From contig NZ_AUIS01000012.1 of the NCBI RefSeq assembly GCF_000423825.1, positions 1 through 64,000 on the forward strand: a stretch of 64,000 nucleotides of DNA, in the 5' to 3' direction. The notes under the pieces were generated by a model. The model searched no databases. It was not told the origin of the DNA and saw only the letters and a list, made by a program, of their open reading frames with translations. Each line of letters opens with the position of its first letter. The first letter of the stretch is position 1. This document shows positions 9,240-19,278 of this stretch, one piece after another. Origin of the DNA: Thermithiobacillus tepidarius DSM 3134 (GTDB lineage Bacteria > Pseudomonadota > Gammaproteobacteria > Acidithiobacillales > Thermithiobacillaceae). A program made the translations under genes and the position numbers.

Positions 9240-10682
9240 TTACACCAATCCCTGCATGGCGTACACGCAGATGCTCATCAGGGCGCCCGGCGACAGGCCC
9301 AGCACCAGGACGGCCAGGCTGTTGAGGGTGACCACCCCGCCCACGAGGCTGTCACTGGGCACTGGTTCCGCCGTCTCCGGGGCATCGAAATACATGACCT
9401 TGACCACGCGCAGGTAGTAGAAGGCGCCCACCACCGACAGGATGACCGCGAAGATGGCGAGCCAGACATGGCCGGCCTGCACCACGGTCTGCAGCACCGC
9501 CAGCTTGGCGTAGAAGCCCACGGTCGGCGGTACGCCGGCCATGGAGAACATGAGGATCATCATCATGCCCGCATACCAGGGATGACGCTGGTTCAGCCCC
9601 TTGAAATCGCTGATCTCCTCGGCCTCGAAACCGGCCCGCGACAGCAGCATGATCATGGCGAAACCACCCATGCCCATCAGCACGTAGGTCACCGTGTAGA
9701 AGAGCGCGCTGGACAGGCCGTTGAGGTTGCCGCCGACCAAGCCCAGGAAGAGGAAGCCCACGTGGCTGATGGCCGAGTAGGCAAGCATGCGCTTGAGGTT
9801 GGTCTGGGCGATGGCCACCACGTTGCCCACCAGGATGGACAGCATGGCCATGACGATGAACATGTCCTCCCAGGCCCCGGCGGTCGCCGACAAGCCCTCC
9901 ACCAGCAGACGGATGGCCATGGCGAAGGCGGCCAGCTTGGGTGCGGTGGACAGGAACAGGGTGATGGCCGTCGGCGCCCCCTGATAGACGTCCGGCACCC
10001 ACATGTGGAAAGGCGCGGCGCCGAACTTGAAGGCGATGCCCACCATGACGAAGACCAGCGCGAAGATCAGCACCTTGTCGTTGGCGCCGATGCTGGTCAC
10101 CACGTTGCCGATGCCGGCGATGTCCAGGGTGCCGGCCACGCCGTAGAGCAGGGACATGCCATAAAGCAGCATGCCGGAAGCCAAGGCGCCGAGAATGAAG
10201 TACTTCAGCGCGGCCTCGGTCGCCGTGCCGTTGTCGCGTTGCAGGCCGACCAGGGCGTACTGGCACAGGGCCAGCAGCTCCAGCCCCAGGTAGATGGTCA
10301 GCAGGTTGCCCGCGGACACCATGATCATGGTGCCCACCACGGCGAAGAGCACCAGCACGAAGTATTCACCCCGGTACAGGCCGCGCTCCATCAAGTAGCG
10401 CCGCGAATAGGCGAACACCGCGAAGACGGTGAGATAGATGAACAGCTTCATGACCTTGGCGAAGTTGTCCAGCACGAACATGCCCTCGAAGGCCACGTTG
10501 CTCTCCCCGGCCAAGCGCACGGTCAGGAGGCTGGCACCCAGCAGGGTGACCTGGGACAGCAGGTAGGTCAGGTCGCGCTGATCGTCCTTCAGGAACAGAT
10601 CGAAAATCAGAATAGCGCAAGCCATCGCCGTCACGAAGAGCTCCGGCGCGATCAACATCCAACTCGACATCGTAGAACCCAT
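9240..10682 (-). CDS. nuoN: NADH-quinone oxidoreductase subunit N
   Basis: A 480-aa antiporter-like membrane subunit of complex I with about 14 transmembrane helices, one of the three proton-pumping units (L, M, N). The conserved middle contains KFGAAPFHMWVPDVYQGAP, with the lysine of the proton channel, and KRMLAYSAISHVGF. ATG at 10682 has AGGG upstream. It starts 12 nt after the nuoM stop. Confidence 0.96.
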   Translation of the reverse strand: MGSTMSSWMLIAPELFVTAMACAILIFDLFLKDDQRDLTYLLSQVTLLGASLLTVRLAGESNVAFEGMFVLDNFAKVMKLFIYLTVFAVFAYSRRYLMERGLYRGEYFVLVLFAVVGTMIMVSAGNLLTIYLGLELLALCQYALVGLQRDNGTATEAALKYFILGALASGMLLYGMSLLYGVAGTLDIAGIGNVVTSIGANDKVLIFALVFVMVGIAFKFGAAPFHMWVPDVYQGAPTAITLFLSTAPKLAAFAMAIRLLVEGLSATAGAWEDMFIVMAMLSILVGNVVAIAQTNLKRMLAYSAISHVGFLFLGLVGGNLNGLSSALFYTVTYVLMGMGGFAMIMLLSRAGFEAEEISDFKGLNQRHPWYAGMMMILMFSMAGVPPTVGFYAKLAVLQTVVQAGHVWLAIFAVILSVVGAFYYLRVVKVMYFDAPETAEPVPSDSLVGGVVTLNSLAVLVLGLSPGALMSICVYAMQGLV

Positions 10683-10694
10683 GTCTCTATCCCT

Positions 10695-12179
10695 TTATGG
10701 CAAAACCTTGCTGACGGCCACCTGACCCAGCAGGTGATCCACGGAGGCGTGCATGACCTCCTGGAAGGGGGCGGGCCACAGGCCCATCAGCAGCGTGAAG
10801 GCGGCCAGCGTCAGCAGGGCGAAGATCTCGCGGCCATTGGCCTCCTTGAGCTGCGCCACCTCCTCGTTGGCCACCGGCCCGAAGATCACGCGCTTGTACA
10901 TCCACAGGGTGTAGCCGGCGCCCCAGATCAGGGTGGTGGCCGCCGCGATGGCGAACCAGGGATTCACCTGATAGGAGCCGAGAATCACCATGAACTCGCC
11001 CACGAAGCCGGAGGTGCCCGGCAGGCCGGCGTTGGCCATGCTGAACAGCAGCATCAGGCTGGCGAAAACGGGCATGCTGTTGGCCACGCCGCCGTAGCGG
11101 CTGATCAGGCGCGTGTGCATGCGGTCGTACAGCACGCCTACGCACAGGAACATGGCCGCGCTGATGAAGCCGTGGGAGATCATCTGGATGATGGCGCCTT
11201 CCATCCCGGCCTTGTTGAAGAGATACAGGCCCAGAGTGACGAAGCCCATGTGCGAAATGGAGGAATAGGCGATGAGCTTTTTCATGTCCTCCTGCACGAT
11301 GGCCACGAGGCCGATGTAGACCACCGCGATCAGCGACAGGGCGATCATCAGCCAGGCCAGCTCACGGGTGGCGTCCGGCAGCATGGGCATGGAGAAGCGC
11401 AGGAAACCATAGGCGCCGATCTTCAGCATGATGGCCGCCAGCACCACCGAGCCGGCGGTTGGCGCCTCCACATGGGCGTCGGGCAGCCAGGTGTGCACCG
11501 GCCACATGGGGATCTTGATGGAAAAGGCCAGCAGGAAGGCGAACCAGATCAGCGTCTGCGCCGTCATGCCGATGGCCATGTCCTGGAAGGTCAGGATATC
11601 GAAGCTCTGGCCGGCCTGGAAGTACATATACAGCAGCGCCACCAGCATCGGCACGGAGCCGAGGAAGGTATAGAGGAAGAACTTGATGGTGGCATAGACG
11701 CGGTTCGGCCCACCCCAAACGCCGATGATGAGGAACATCGGGATCAGCATGGCTTCGAAGAAGATGTAGAAAAGGATGGCGTCGAGCGCGGAGAACACGC
11801 CGATCATGAGGCCCTCCATGATCAGGAAGGCCGCCATGTACTGGGCGAGCTTGCGACTGACATTGCTCCACGAAGTGACGACCACCAGCACGCTGATGAA
11901 GCTGGTCAGCAGCACGAACCACAGGGACAGGCCATCCACTCCCAGGTGGTAGTTGATGTTGAAGAGCGCGATCCACGGCTTCTTCTCCACGAACTGCATG
12001 GCCGCCGTGCTCGCGTCGAACTGGCTGTAGAGCGGCAAGGTGATGACAAAGGTGAGCACCGTGCCCAGCAACGCGATCCAGCGGACCAGCTGCGGCCGTC
12101 CCTCGCCCGCCAGCAGGGTCAGGATACCGGTGAGGATCGGCAGCCAAATGGCCAGACTGAGAATGGGGAGTTCTTGCAT
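10695..12179 (-). CDS. nuoM: NADH-quinone oxidoreductase subunit M
   Basis: A 494-aa antiporter-like proton-pumping subunit with about 14 transmembrane helices. The typical stretch FSIKIPMWPVHTWLPDAHVE carries the key lysine and the histidine-tryptophan motif of the channel, followed by MKKLIAYSSISHMG. It starts 3 nt after the nuoL stop. Confidence 0.97.
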   Translation of the reverse strand: MQELPILSLAIWLPILTGILTLLAGEGRPQLVRWIALLGTVLTFVITLPLYSQFDASTAAMQFVEKKPWIALFNINYHLGVDGLSLWFVLLTSFISVLVVVTSWSNVSRKLAQYMAAFLIMEGLMIGVFSALDAILFYIFFEAMLIPMFLIIGVWGGPNRVYATIKFFLYTFLGSVPMLVALLYMYFQAGQSFDILTFQDMAIGMTAQTLIWFAFLLAFSIKIPMWPVHTWLPDAHVEAPTAGSVVLAAIMLKIGAYGFLRFSMPMLPDATRELAWLMIALSLIAVVYIGLVAIVQEDMKKLIAYSSISHMGFVTLGLYLFNKAGMEGAIIQMISHGFISAAMFLCVGVLYDRMHTRLISRYGGVANSMPVFASLMLLFSMANAGLPGTSGFVGEFMVILGSYQVNPWFAIAAATTLIWGAGYTLWMYKRVIFGPVANEEVAQLKEANGREIFALLTLAAFTLLMGLWPAPFQEVMHASVDHLLGQVAVSKVLP

Positions 12180-12182
12180 AGC

Positions 12183-14174
12183 TTAGCCTTGGATAATCAG
12201 GAAGTAGGTCATTAATGCGAAGAGGCCGATGATCATGGCGAAGGCGTAGTGGTAGATGTAGCCGGTCTGCACCTGCCGCAGCAGGAGTGCGATGCGGCCG
12301 ACCAGATTGGCCGTGCCGTTGACCAGGCTGCCGTCGATGAGCTTCACGTCGCCCACCTTCCAGAACAGTCGACCGATTCCCAAGGCTCCTTTGGCAAAAA
12401 CGAGGTTGTTGAACTCATCCGCCCAGTACTTGCGGTCCAGCATGACGTACACGGGGCGGAAGGCGCTGGCGATCGCCGCCGGCCAGTCGGGGCGCACCAG
12501 GTAGAAGAAGGCGGACAGACCAATGCCCGCCACGGCCAGCCACAGGGTCGGAGTCTGCAGGCCGTGCAGGATGAAGGGCAGCACGCCGTGCCACTCCTCG
12601 GCCAGGTGACCCAGGACGTCGTGCTCGGGCAACACGCGGATGGCGTCGGCGAAGTACGGGCCGAAGAGCATCGGCTCGATGTAGAGCAGGCCCGCCAGCG
12701 CCGACGGCACCGCCAGGATCACCAGGGGTACGGTGATGACCCAGGGCGACTCGTGCAGGTGATGGCGCGTGTGCTCGTCCATGCGCGGCTGGCCGTGGAA
12801 GACCAGGAAGAACATGCGGAACGAGTAGAAGGCGGTCAGGAACACGCCGACCACCAGGGCAAAGTAAGCGAAGGCGGCGCCCGGCGTATGGGACAGCTCC
12901 ACCGCCTCGATGATGGCATCCTTGCTGAAGAAGCCGGCAAAGGGCGGAATGCCGGCCAGCGCCAGCGAGCCGATGATGGAGGTGACGTAGGTGATCGGCA
13001 TGTACTTGCGCAGGCCGCCCATCTTGCGGATGTCCTGCTCATGGTGCATGGCGTGGATCACCGAGCCGGCCGCCAGGAAGAGCAGCGCCTTGAAGAAGGC
13101 GTGGGTCATCAGGTGGAAGACACCGGCGGCGTAGGCGGACGCACCCAGGGCGGTGGTCATGTAACCGAGCTGCGACAGGGTCGAGTAGGCCACCACCCGC
13201 TTGATGTCGTTCTGCACCAGGCCGACGAGCGCCATGCTGAGTGCGGTGATGGCGCCGATGACCATGACTACCGACAGGGCGGTGGTGGACAGTTCGTAGA
13301 TGGGCGACATGCGCGCCACCATGAAGATGCCGGCGGTCACCATGGTGGCGGCGTGGATCAGCGCGGAGATGGGCGTCGGGCCCTCCATGGAGTCGGGCAG
13401 CCACACGTGCAGGGGCACCTGGGCCGACTTGCCCATGGCGCCGATGAAGAGCATCAACGCGATCCAGGTCATCAGGCTCCATTCGTAGCCGGGGATGATC
13501 TGCACCGTGGTCTGCGCCAGCTCGCCCACGCGGGCGAAGACGGTGGCGTAGTCGAGGGTGCCGAAGTACTTGTAGATCGCCGCGATGCCGATCAGGAAGC
13601 CGAAGTCGCCGACGCGGTTGACCAGGAAAGCCTTCAGATTGGCGTAGATGGCGCTTTCGCGGGTGAACCAGAAGCCGATCAGCAGATAGGAAACGAGGCC
13701 CACCGCTTCCCAGCCGAAGAAGAGCTGCAGGAAGTTGTTGCTCATCACCAGCATCAGCATGGAGAAGGTGAAGAGCGCGATGTAACTGAAGAAGCGGGCA
13801 TAGCCCGGATCGCCATGCATGTAGCCGATGGTGTAGATGTGCACGCACAGGGACACGAAGGTCACCACCACCATCATCATGGCGCTCAGCCGGTCGATCT
13901 GGAAGCCGACGTGGGCGCTGACGTCACCCACCATGCCCCAGGTATAGACGTCGCCGTAGAAGGTGTTGCCGGCCAGCACGTCGAAGAGGACGAACACGGC
14001 CAGGAAGAAAGCCACGGCCACGCCCGGCACGGCCGCCCAATGGGCCTTCTCCTTGAGCTTCCAGCCGAAGAGGCCCGCCACCAGGGCGCCCAGCAACGGG
14101 GCGAGCGGAATGGCCAGGTAAATGGCGCGCATGGGGAACTGGTACAGCCACTCGAAGATCACCGGCATGGTCAT
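12183..14174 (-). CDS. nuoL: NADH-quinone oxidoreductase subunit L
   Basis: A 663-aa proton-pumping subunit, the largest membrane protein of complex I, with about 16 helices including the long lateral helix at the C-terminus that runs along M and N. Conserved segments: GKSAQVPLHVWLPDSMEGPT and DIKRVVAYSTLSQLGYM. ATG at 14174 has GAGG 9 nt upstream. It starts 3 nt after the nuoK stop. Confidence 0.97.
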   Translation of the reverse strand: MTMPVIFEWLYQFPMRAIYLAIPLAPLLGALVAGLFGWKLKEKAHWAAVPGVAVAFFLAVFVLFDVLAGNTFYGDVYTWGMVGDVSAHVGFQIDRLSAMMMVVVTFVSLCVHIYTIGYMHGDPGYARFFSYIALFTFSMLMLVMSNNFLQLFFGWEAVGLVSYLLIGFWFTRESAIYANLKAFLVNRVGDFGFLIGIAAIYKYFGTLDYATVFARVGELAQTTVQIIPGYEWSLMTWIALMLFIGAMGKSAQVPLHVWLPDSMEGPTPISALIHAATMVTAGIFMVARMSPIYELSTTALSVVMVIGAITALSMALVGLVQNDIKRVVAYSTLSQLGYMTTALGASAYAAGVFHLMTHAFFKALLFLAAGSVIHAMHHEQDIRKMGGLRKYMPITYVTSIIGSLALAGIPPFAGFFSKDAIIEAVELSHTPGAAFAYFALVVGVFLTAFYSFRMFFLVFHGQPRMDEHTRHHLHESPWVITVPLVILAVPSALAGLLYIEPMLFGPYFADAIRVLPEHDVLGHLAEEWHGVLPFILHGLQTPTLWLAVAGIGLSAFFYLVRPDWPAAIASAFRPVYVMLDRKYWADEFNNLVFAKGALGIGRLFWKVGDVKLIDGSLVNGTANLVGRIALLLRQVQTGYIYHYAFAMIIGLFALMTYFLIIQG

Positions 14175-14177
14175 GGC

Positions 14178-14483
14178 TTAGCCCCTCAAGCTGTCGATGT
14201 CTTCGACGTTGATGGTGTTGCGGTTGCGGAAGTACACCACCAGGATGGCCAAGCCGATGGCCGCCTCGGCCGCGGCCACGGTCAGGATGAAGAAAACGAA
14301 GATCTGGCCGGACAGGTCCTGCAGGAAATGGGAGAAGGCCACCAGGTTCAGGTTGACGGCCAGCAGCATCAATTCGATGGCCATCAGCAGGATGATGACG
14401 TTCTTTCGGTTCAGGAAAATGCCCACCACACTCAAGGCGAACAGAATCGCTGCCAGGATTAGATAATGCGATAACGGAACCAC
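14178..14483 (-). CDS. nuoK: NADH-quinone oxidoreductase subunit K
   Basis: A 101-aa, three-helix subunit with the conserved membrane glutamates in the stretches [14 protein letters not shown] and [13 protein letters not shown] that link quinone chemistry to proton movement. GTG start at 14483 with GGAG 5 nt upstream. It starts 35 nt after the nuoJ stop. Confidence 0.97.
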   Translation of the reverse strand: MVPLSHYLILAAILFALSVVGIFLNRKNVIILLMAIELMLLAVNLNLVAFSHFLQDLSGQIFVFFILTVAAAEAAIGLAILVVYFRNRNTINVEDIDSLRG

Positions 14484-14518
14484 AAGCTCTCCCCTTTCCG
14501 GTACTGACGCTACAAGGC

Positions 14519-15124
14519 TTACTGCCGGCTTTCCGACTTGACGTTGACCAGTTCCACGCGGTCGGCGCGCTTCACCCGCAACTGCTCTTCCGGCTTTTGA
14601 TATTTGGTTTCGGGACGGCGGCGCATGGTCAGGGCGATGGCGGCCACGATGGCCACCAGCAGCACCAGGGCCGCCACTTCGAAGGGATAAACGTAATCGG
14701 TATAGAGGAGCTGACCCAGCGCCTTGGTATTGCTGTAATCCGCCGGCGCAGCGGGCGGGGGCGGCAGGTTGGCGCTGTCGAAGGCCGGACCGCCGAGCAG
14801 CATGGACATTTCCACCACCATCACCAGGGCCAGGGCCGCGCCCAGGGGCAGGTAGTCCAGGAAGCCCTCACGCAGACGGGCCAGATTGATGTCCAGCATC
14901 ATCACCACGAAGAGGAAGAGCACCATCACGGCGCCGACATAGACGAGCACCAGGGTGATGGCCAGGAACTCGGCTTCCAGCAGGACGAAGAGCCCGGCGG
15001 CGGTGAAGAAGGCCAGGACCAGGTAGAGAGCGGCGTGCACCGGGTTGCGCACGGTGATCACCATGCCGGCGGCGAATACCAGAATCCCTGCAAAGACGTA
15101 AAAAATCAGCTGCTGCAAATCCAT
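14519..15124 (-). CDS. nuoJ: NADH-quinone oxidoreductase subunit J
   Basis: A 201-aa subunit with five transmembrane helices, including the helix with [19 protein letters not shown], where a pi-bulge forms in structures of the family. The C-terminal soluble tail of about 40 residues is charged. It is in the usual nuoIJK order. Confidence 0.95.
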   Translation of the reverse strand: MDLQQLIFYVFAGILVFAAGMVITVRNPVHAALYLVLAFFTAAGLFVLLEAEFLAITLVLVYVGAVMVLFLFVVMMLDINLARLREGFLDYLPLGAALALVMVVEMSMLLGGPAFDSANLPPPPAAPADYSNTKALGQLLYTDYVYPFEVAALVLLVAIVAAIALTMRRRPETKYQKPEEQLRVKRADRVELVNVKSESRQ

Positions 15125-15183
15125 GTATGTCCCTTATGCTCTCCCACCGGCCAGGCCGCGGGTATCTTCGTCCAGGAATCTTC

Positions 15184-15675
15184 TTAGCGGTAGCGGGCGT
15201 CCTGTGCGCGATCCGCCGCAATCTGCGCCTCGTACTTATCGCCAATCTCCAGCAGCCTGGGCTTGCTGTACAGGAGATCGCCGCGCTTTTCGCCGCAGTA
15301 GTCCAGAATCCGCGTCTCGACGATGGAATCCACCGGACAGGACTCCTCGCAGAAGCCGCAGAAGATGCACTTGGTCAGGTCGATGTCGTAGCGCGTGGTG
15401 CGCCGGGTGCCGTCCTCGCGCTGCTCGCTCTCGATGGTGATCGCCAGGGCCGGGCACACGGCTTCGCACAGCTTGCAGGCGATGCAGCGCTCCTCGCCAT
15501 TGGGGTAGCGGCGCAGGGCATGCAGTCCGCGGAAGCGCGGCGATTGCGGCGTCCGCTCCTCGGGATACTGGACGGTGATCTTGCGGGCAAAGAGGTGCTT
15601 GCCGGTCAGCATCATGCCGCGCACCAGCTCGGTGAGGAAAAAGGTGTCGATGAACTGCTTCGGACTGAGTCTCAC
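15184..15675 (-). CDS. nuoI: NADH-quinone oxidoreductase subunit I
   Basis: A 163-aa peripheral-arm ferredoxin-like subunit carrying two [4Fe-4S] clusters (N6a, N6b). The ligand motifs are [12 protein letters not shown] and [15 protein letters not shown] start at 15675, preceded by AGAGG at 5 nt. It lies 25 nt after nuoH. Confidence 0.97.
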   Translation of the reverse strand: MRLSPKQFIDTFFLTELVRGMMLTGKHLFARKITVQYPEERTPQSPRFRGLHALRRYPNGEERCIACKLCEAVCPALAITIESEQREDGTRRTTRYDIDLTKCIFCGFCEESCPVDSIVETRILDYCGEKRGDLLYSKPRLLEIGDKYEAQIAADRAQDARYR

Positions 15676-15700
15676 GGGAACCTCTCCTTCGCCGCTCTTC

Positions 15701-16732
15701 CTACTGGAAGAAAGGCTTCAACGGGGTTTGCTGGGCGATGCCCACCACCAGGATCCAGACGATGGTGATGGGAATGAAGACCTTCCAGCCCAGACGCATG
15801 ATCTGGTCGTAGCGGTAGCGCGGGAAGGTGGCGCGCAGCCACAGGAACACAAAGAGCAGGAAAGCCACCTTCAGCATCAGCCACACGATGCCCGGCACCC
15901 AGGTGAAGGGGACAATGTTGAGGGGCGGCAGCCAACCGCCCAGGAACATGAGGGCCGCCAGCAGGGAAACCAGGATCATGTTGGCGTACTCGGCCAGGAA
16001 AAAGAGGGCGAAGGCCATGCCCGAGTACTCCACGTGGAAGCCGGCCACGATCTCCGATTCGCCCTCGGCCACGTCGAAGGGGGCGCGGTTGGTTTCCGCC
16101 ACGCCGGCGATGAAATACACCAGGAAGAACGGGAAGAGCGGCAGCCAGTACCAGCTCCAGAAGCCGCCGCCCTGCTGGCCGGCCACGATCTGGCCCAGAT
16201 TCAGGCTCTGGGCCGCCATCAGCACGCCCACCAGCGCAAAGCCCATGGCGATCTCATAGGCCACCATCTGCGCCGCCGAGCGCATGGCGCCGAGGAAGGC
16301 GTACTTGGAATTGGATGCCCAGCCGGCGATGATGATGCCGTACACGCCCATGCTGGTGATGGCCAGCACGTAGAGCAGGCTGGCATCGATGTCCGCCACC
16401 ACCAGATTCTCGCCGAAGGGCACCACGGCCCAGGCCGCCAGGGCCGGCGCGATGGCCAGGATGGGCGCCAGCAGGAAGAGGAAGCGATTGGCGTCGCTCG
16501 GGACGATCACCTCCTTGAACAGCAGCTTGAAGGCGTCGGCGATGGGCTGCAGCCAGCCGCCGGGACCGACCCGGTTGGGGCCCAGGCGCACCTGGATATA
16601 GCCGATCACCTTGCGCTCGGCATAGGTCAGATAAGCCACCGCCAGCATCAAGGGCCCCACGATGGCCACGATCTTGGCCATGATCCACGCCACGGGCTGG
16701 ACGTAATCGGTCATCCAAACGGCTTCAAACAT
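15701..16732 (-). CDS. nuoH: NADH-quinone oxidoreductase subunit H
   Basis: A 343-aa membrane subunit with about eight helices that forms much of the quinone tunnel at the joint of the two arms. Conserved blocks: [39 protein letters not shown] and [21 protein letters not shown] at 16732 has AGGAAGG upstream. A 165-nt gap with a hairpin separates it from nuoG. Confidence 0.97.
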   Translation of the reverse strand: MFEAVWMTDYVQPVAWIMAKIVAIVGPLMLAVAYLTYAERKVIGYIQVRLGPNRVGPGGWLQPIADAFKLLFKEVIVPSDANRFLFLLAPILAIAPALAAWAVVPFGENLVVADIDASLLYVLAITSMGVYGIIIAGWASNSKYAFLGAMRSAAQMVAYEIAMGFALVGVLMAAQSLNLGQIVAGQQGGGFWSWYWLPLFPFFLVYFIAGVAETNRAPFDVAEGESEIVAGFHVEYSGMAFALFFLAEYANMILVSLLAALMFLGGWLPPLNIVPFTWVPGIVWLMLKVAFLLFVFLWLRATFPRYRYDQIMRLGWKVFIPITIVWILVVGIAQQTPLKPFFQ

Positions 16733-16760
16733 GCCTTCCTAACCCCTTTTGTCAACTCCC

Positions 16761-16792
16761 GGCGACGGGCCGCTTGAAGAGCGGCCACCGCC
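16761..16792. repeat. Hairpin in the nuoG-nuoH gap
   Basis: A perfect 7-bp stem (16768-16774 with 16780-16786, 5-nt loop) extended by an outer GGCG/CGCC pair lies in the 165-nt space between nuoG and nuoH, the longest gap in the nuo operon. There is no T tract, so it is not an intrinsic terminator; it may affect mRNA processing or stability. No gene is seen in the gap. Confidence 0.5.
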
Positions 16793-16897
16793 ACGGGCCA
16801 TCACTATCGCGCAATGCCCTGCGCCTTCTGCACATCGTTTCGGTTTTTCGAGGGAAAGACCGCAGATCCCGCCAGGATTACTGCTTTGCCGCCTCTA

Positions 16898-19264
16898 TCA
16901 CCGGTTCAACTGCACCTGCACCGCGCCGTACAAGGGTCCCAGAGCCACGGTTTCCTCGTAGCCGGCGGGCACGGCGACGCAGCCCGGCGGCACGCCCGCA
17001 TCGAGCACGAGCGGCAAGCTCACCGGCTGGCCGTTGTGGGACAGCACCACTTCCTCGGCACCCTCCAGGCCCAACTGGCGCGCCTGCTCGGGATGCATGG
17101 CCGCCTGCGCCCGCCCCTGGGCAAGGCGCAGGGGCTCGGAACGGCGCACCAGCGCATCGGTGCGGTATATGGGCCAGCCGCCCAGGCGCCGCAGCGCGGC
17201 ATCGCTTGCCTGGCGGGGCGCCACCTGCACCTGGGGCAGCTCGCCGTGGCTGGACAGCGGTACCAGGCCAACCACGCTCTCCCAGGCCTTGGTAACCTCG
17301 GCCACGTCGTTCTGCTGGAAACCATCCAGGTGCAGCAGATTGCCCAGCACGCGCAGTACCTTCCAACTGGGGCGGGCCTCCTTGTAAAGCCGCGCCGTGG
17401 GCCGGATGCTCTGCACCCGTCCTTCGTTGTTGATCAGGGTGCCGGCCGACTCCAGGAAGGAGGCGATGGGCAGCATGACCTGGGCGTACTCGCTCGCCTC
17501 GCCAGCGAAGGGGGACAGGGATACCACAAAGTCGGCCTGCTTCAAAGCCCTGCGCGCCTGGGCGCCGTCCCAAGCCTCCAGGCCGGGCTCCACGTCCAGC
17601 AGCACATAGGCCTTCAGGCCGGCTTGCAGCATCTCGTGGGCCGACAGGCCGGGCGCCGCTGCCGGCTGGCCGCCGGCCAGCCGGTGCGGCACGCAGCCGC
17701 TCAGCCAAGCCCCGGCACTGTTGCCGAAGTCGGCCAGGCGGCCGACCCGCCCGCCGCAGGCCGCGGCCAGCTGCGCCGCCAGCCAATCCAATTCGGCTGC
17801 CTGCGGGTGGGCGGCCGCATCGCTGCCCAGCAGGATCAGCGGCGACTCGGTGGCCTGCAGCACCTGGGCGATCTGCGTCAGGCGTTCCGCGTCACCGGCC
17901 GGCATGGCGTAAAGCTCGTGGCCGGGCAACTGCGCCAGGCGCTGGCCATCGAGCAGGCCCAGCAACTGCGCCAGCAGCGCCGCTTCCTGCCCGGCACCGG
18001 CCGGCGTCACTTGGTAGACGGGATAGTTGAAGTCGTAGCGCCGGCCGTTGAGCGCCATGATCCGGTTGCCCGCCAGCGCGGCTTTGCGCAGGCGGTGGTT
18101 GGTCATGGGCTGCTGCTTGCGCGGATTGGCGCCCACCAGCAGCACCAGCGGCTGGGCCTGCAGCTCCTCCAGGGTGACGTTCAGCGCCGGGAAGAGCGGC
18201 GCCTGGGCGTCGGCGCGGGTATCCGCCTGGTTGAGGCGGTGATCGATATTTCTGACGCCAAGGGCCCGCATGAGGCTCTGGAACAGGAACAGTTCTTCGG
18301 TGGTGGCGCGCGCCGAGGCCAGCGCACCGATCTGGTCGGCTCCCTGGGCATTCAGCACCCGCCGCAGCCCTTCCACCGTGGCCGCCAGCGCCTCCTCCCA
18401 GGTCACCGCGTGCCAGGCACCCTGGTGCTTGACCATAGGCTGGGCCAGGCGGTCGTCGGCCTGCAGGCCGGCATAGCTGAAGCGGCCCTTGTCGCAGATC
18501 CAGCTCTCGTTCACCGGCTCGTTGTCGCGCGGCAGGACGCGCATGATCTGACCGTTGCGGGTATCGGCCTCGACATTGCAGCCGGTGGAGCAATGGGGGC
18601 AGACGCTGGGACTGGCTTTCAGCTCCCAGGGCCGGGCAGTGTAGCGGAACGGCTTGCTGGTCAGCGCGCCGACCGGGCACAGGTCGATGACGTTGCCGAC
18701 CAATTCGGAGGTGAGGCTGCGTTCGATGTAGGTGCCGATCTCCATGTGCTCGCCGCGGCCGGTGGCGCCCAGCTCCATGATGCCGGCGATCTCCTGGCCG
18801 AAGCGCACACAGCGGGTGCAATGGATGCAGCGGGTCATCTCGGTGGCGATCAGCGGACCGATGTCCTTGTCGCGGACCACGCGCTTGAGCTCGTAGTAGC
18901 GGGAATGACTGCCGCCGAAGCCGACCGCCAGATCCTGCAGGTCGCATTCGCCGCCCTGGTCGCAGATGGGGCAGTCCAGCGGATGGTTGATGAGCAGGAA
19001 CTCCATGACGCCCTTCTGCGCCTGCTTGGTCTTGGCCGAACGGGTGAAGACGCGCATGCCGTCGGCCACGGGCGTGGCGCAGGCGGGCAGCGGCTTGGCC
19101 ACCTTCTCCACCTCGACCAGGCACATCCGGCAATTGGCCGCCACGGACAGCTTGGGGTGGTAGCAGAAGTGCGGAATGTAGATATCGAGCTGCTTGGCAG
19201 CCTCGATGATCATGGTGCCCGCTTCGACCTCGATATGGCGACCGTCAATTTCGATATGTGGCAT
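16898..19264 (-). CDS. nuoG: NADH-quinone oxidoreductase subunit G
   Basis: A 788-aa peripheral subunit carrying several Fe-S clusters in the electron path from NADH. The N-terminal [2Fe-2S] ferredoxin domain has cysteines in HFCYHP, NCRMC and ACATPV; then come the His-Cys cluster in CPICDQGGECDLQD, the [4Fe-4S] motif CIHCTRCVRFGQEI and the CPHCSTGC motif of the extra N7-type cluster, followed by a molybdopterin-oxidoreductase-like domain without cofactor. The start at 19264 gives MPHIEIDGRHIEVEAG; upstream in-frame codons are overlap with nuoF. It lies 14 nt after nuoF. Confidence 0.96.
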   Translation of the reverse strand: MPHIEIDGRHIEVEAGTMIIEAAKQLDIYIPHFCYHPKLSVAANCRMCLVEVEKVAKPLPACATPVADGMRVFTRSAKTKQAQKGVMEFLLINHPLDCPICDQGGECDLQDLAVGFGGSHSRYYELKRVVRDKDIGPLIATEMTRCIHCTRCVRFGQEIAGIMELGATGRGEHMEIGTYIERSLTSELVGNVIDLCPVGALTSKPFRYTARPWELKASPSVCPHCSTGCNVEADTRNGQIMRVLPRDNEPVNESWICDKGRFSYAGLQADDRLAQPMVKHQGAWHAVTWEEALAATVEGLRRVLNAQGADQIGALASARATTEELFLFQSLMRALGVRNIDHRLNQADTRADAQAPLFPALNVTLEELQAQPLVLLVGANPRKQQPMTNHRLRKAALAGNRIMALNGRRYDFNYPVYQVTPAGAGQEAALLAQLLGLLDGQRLAQLPGHELYAMPAGDAERLTQIAQVLQATESPLILLGSDAAAHPQAAELDWLAAQLAAACGGRVGRLADFGNSAGAWLSGCVPHRLAGGQPAAAPGLSAHEMLQAGLKAYVLLDVEPGLEAWDGAQARRALKQADFVVSLSPFAGEASEYAQVMLPIASFLESAGTLINNEGRVQSIRPTARLYKEARPSWKVLRVLGNLLHLDGFQQNDVAEVTKAWESVVGLVPLSSHGELPQVQVAPRQASDAALRRLGGWPIYRTDALVRRSEPLRLAQGRAQAAMHPEQARQLGLEGAEEVVLSHNGQPVSLPLVLDAGVPPGCVAVPAGYEETVALGPLYGAVQVQLNR

Positions 19265-19278
19265 CTCGTTTCCTCGGC

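Noticed and set aside
9468-14462. Long plus-strand frames opposite nuoL, nuoM and nuoN, rich in His, Gln and Gly
   Set aside because: These come from the reverse complement of membrane-helix codons; not genes.
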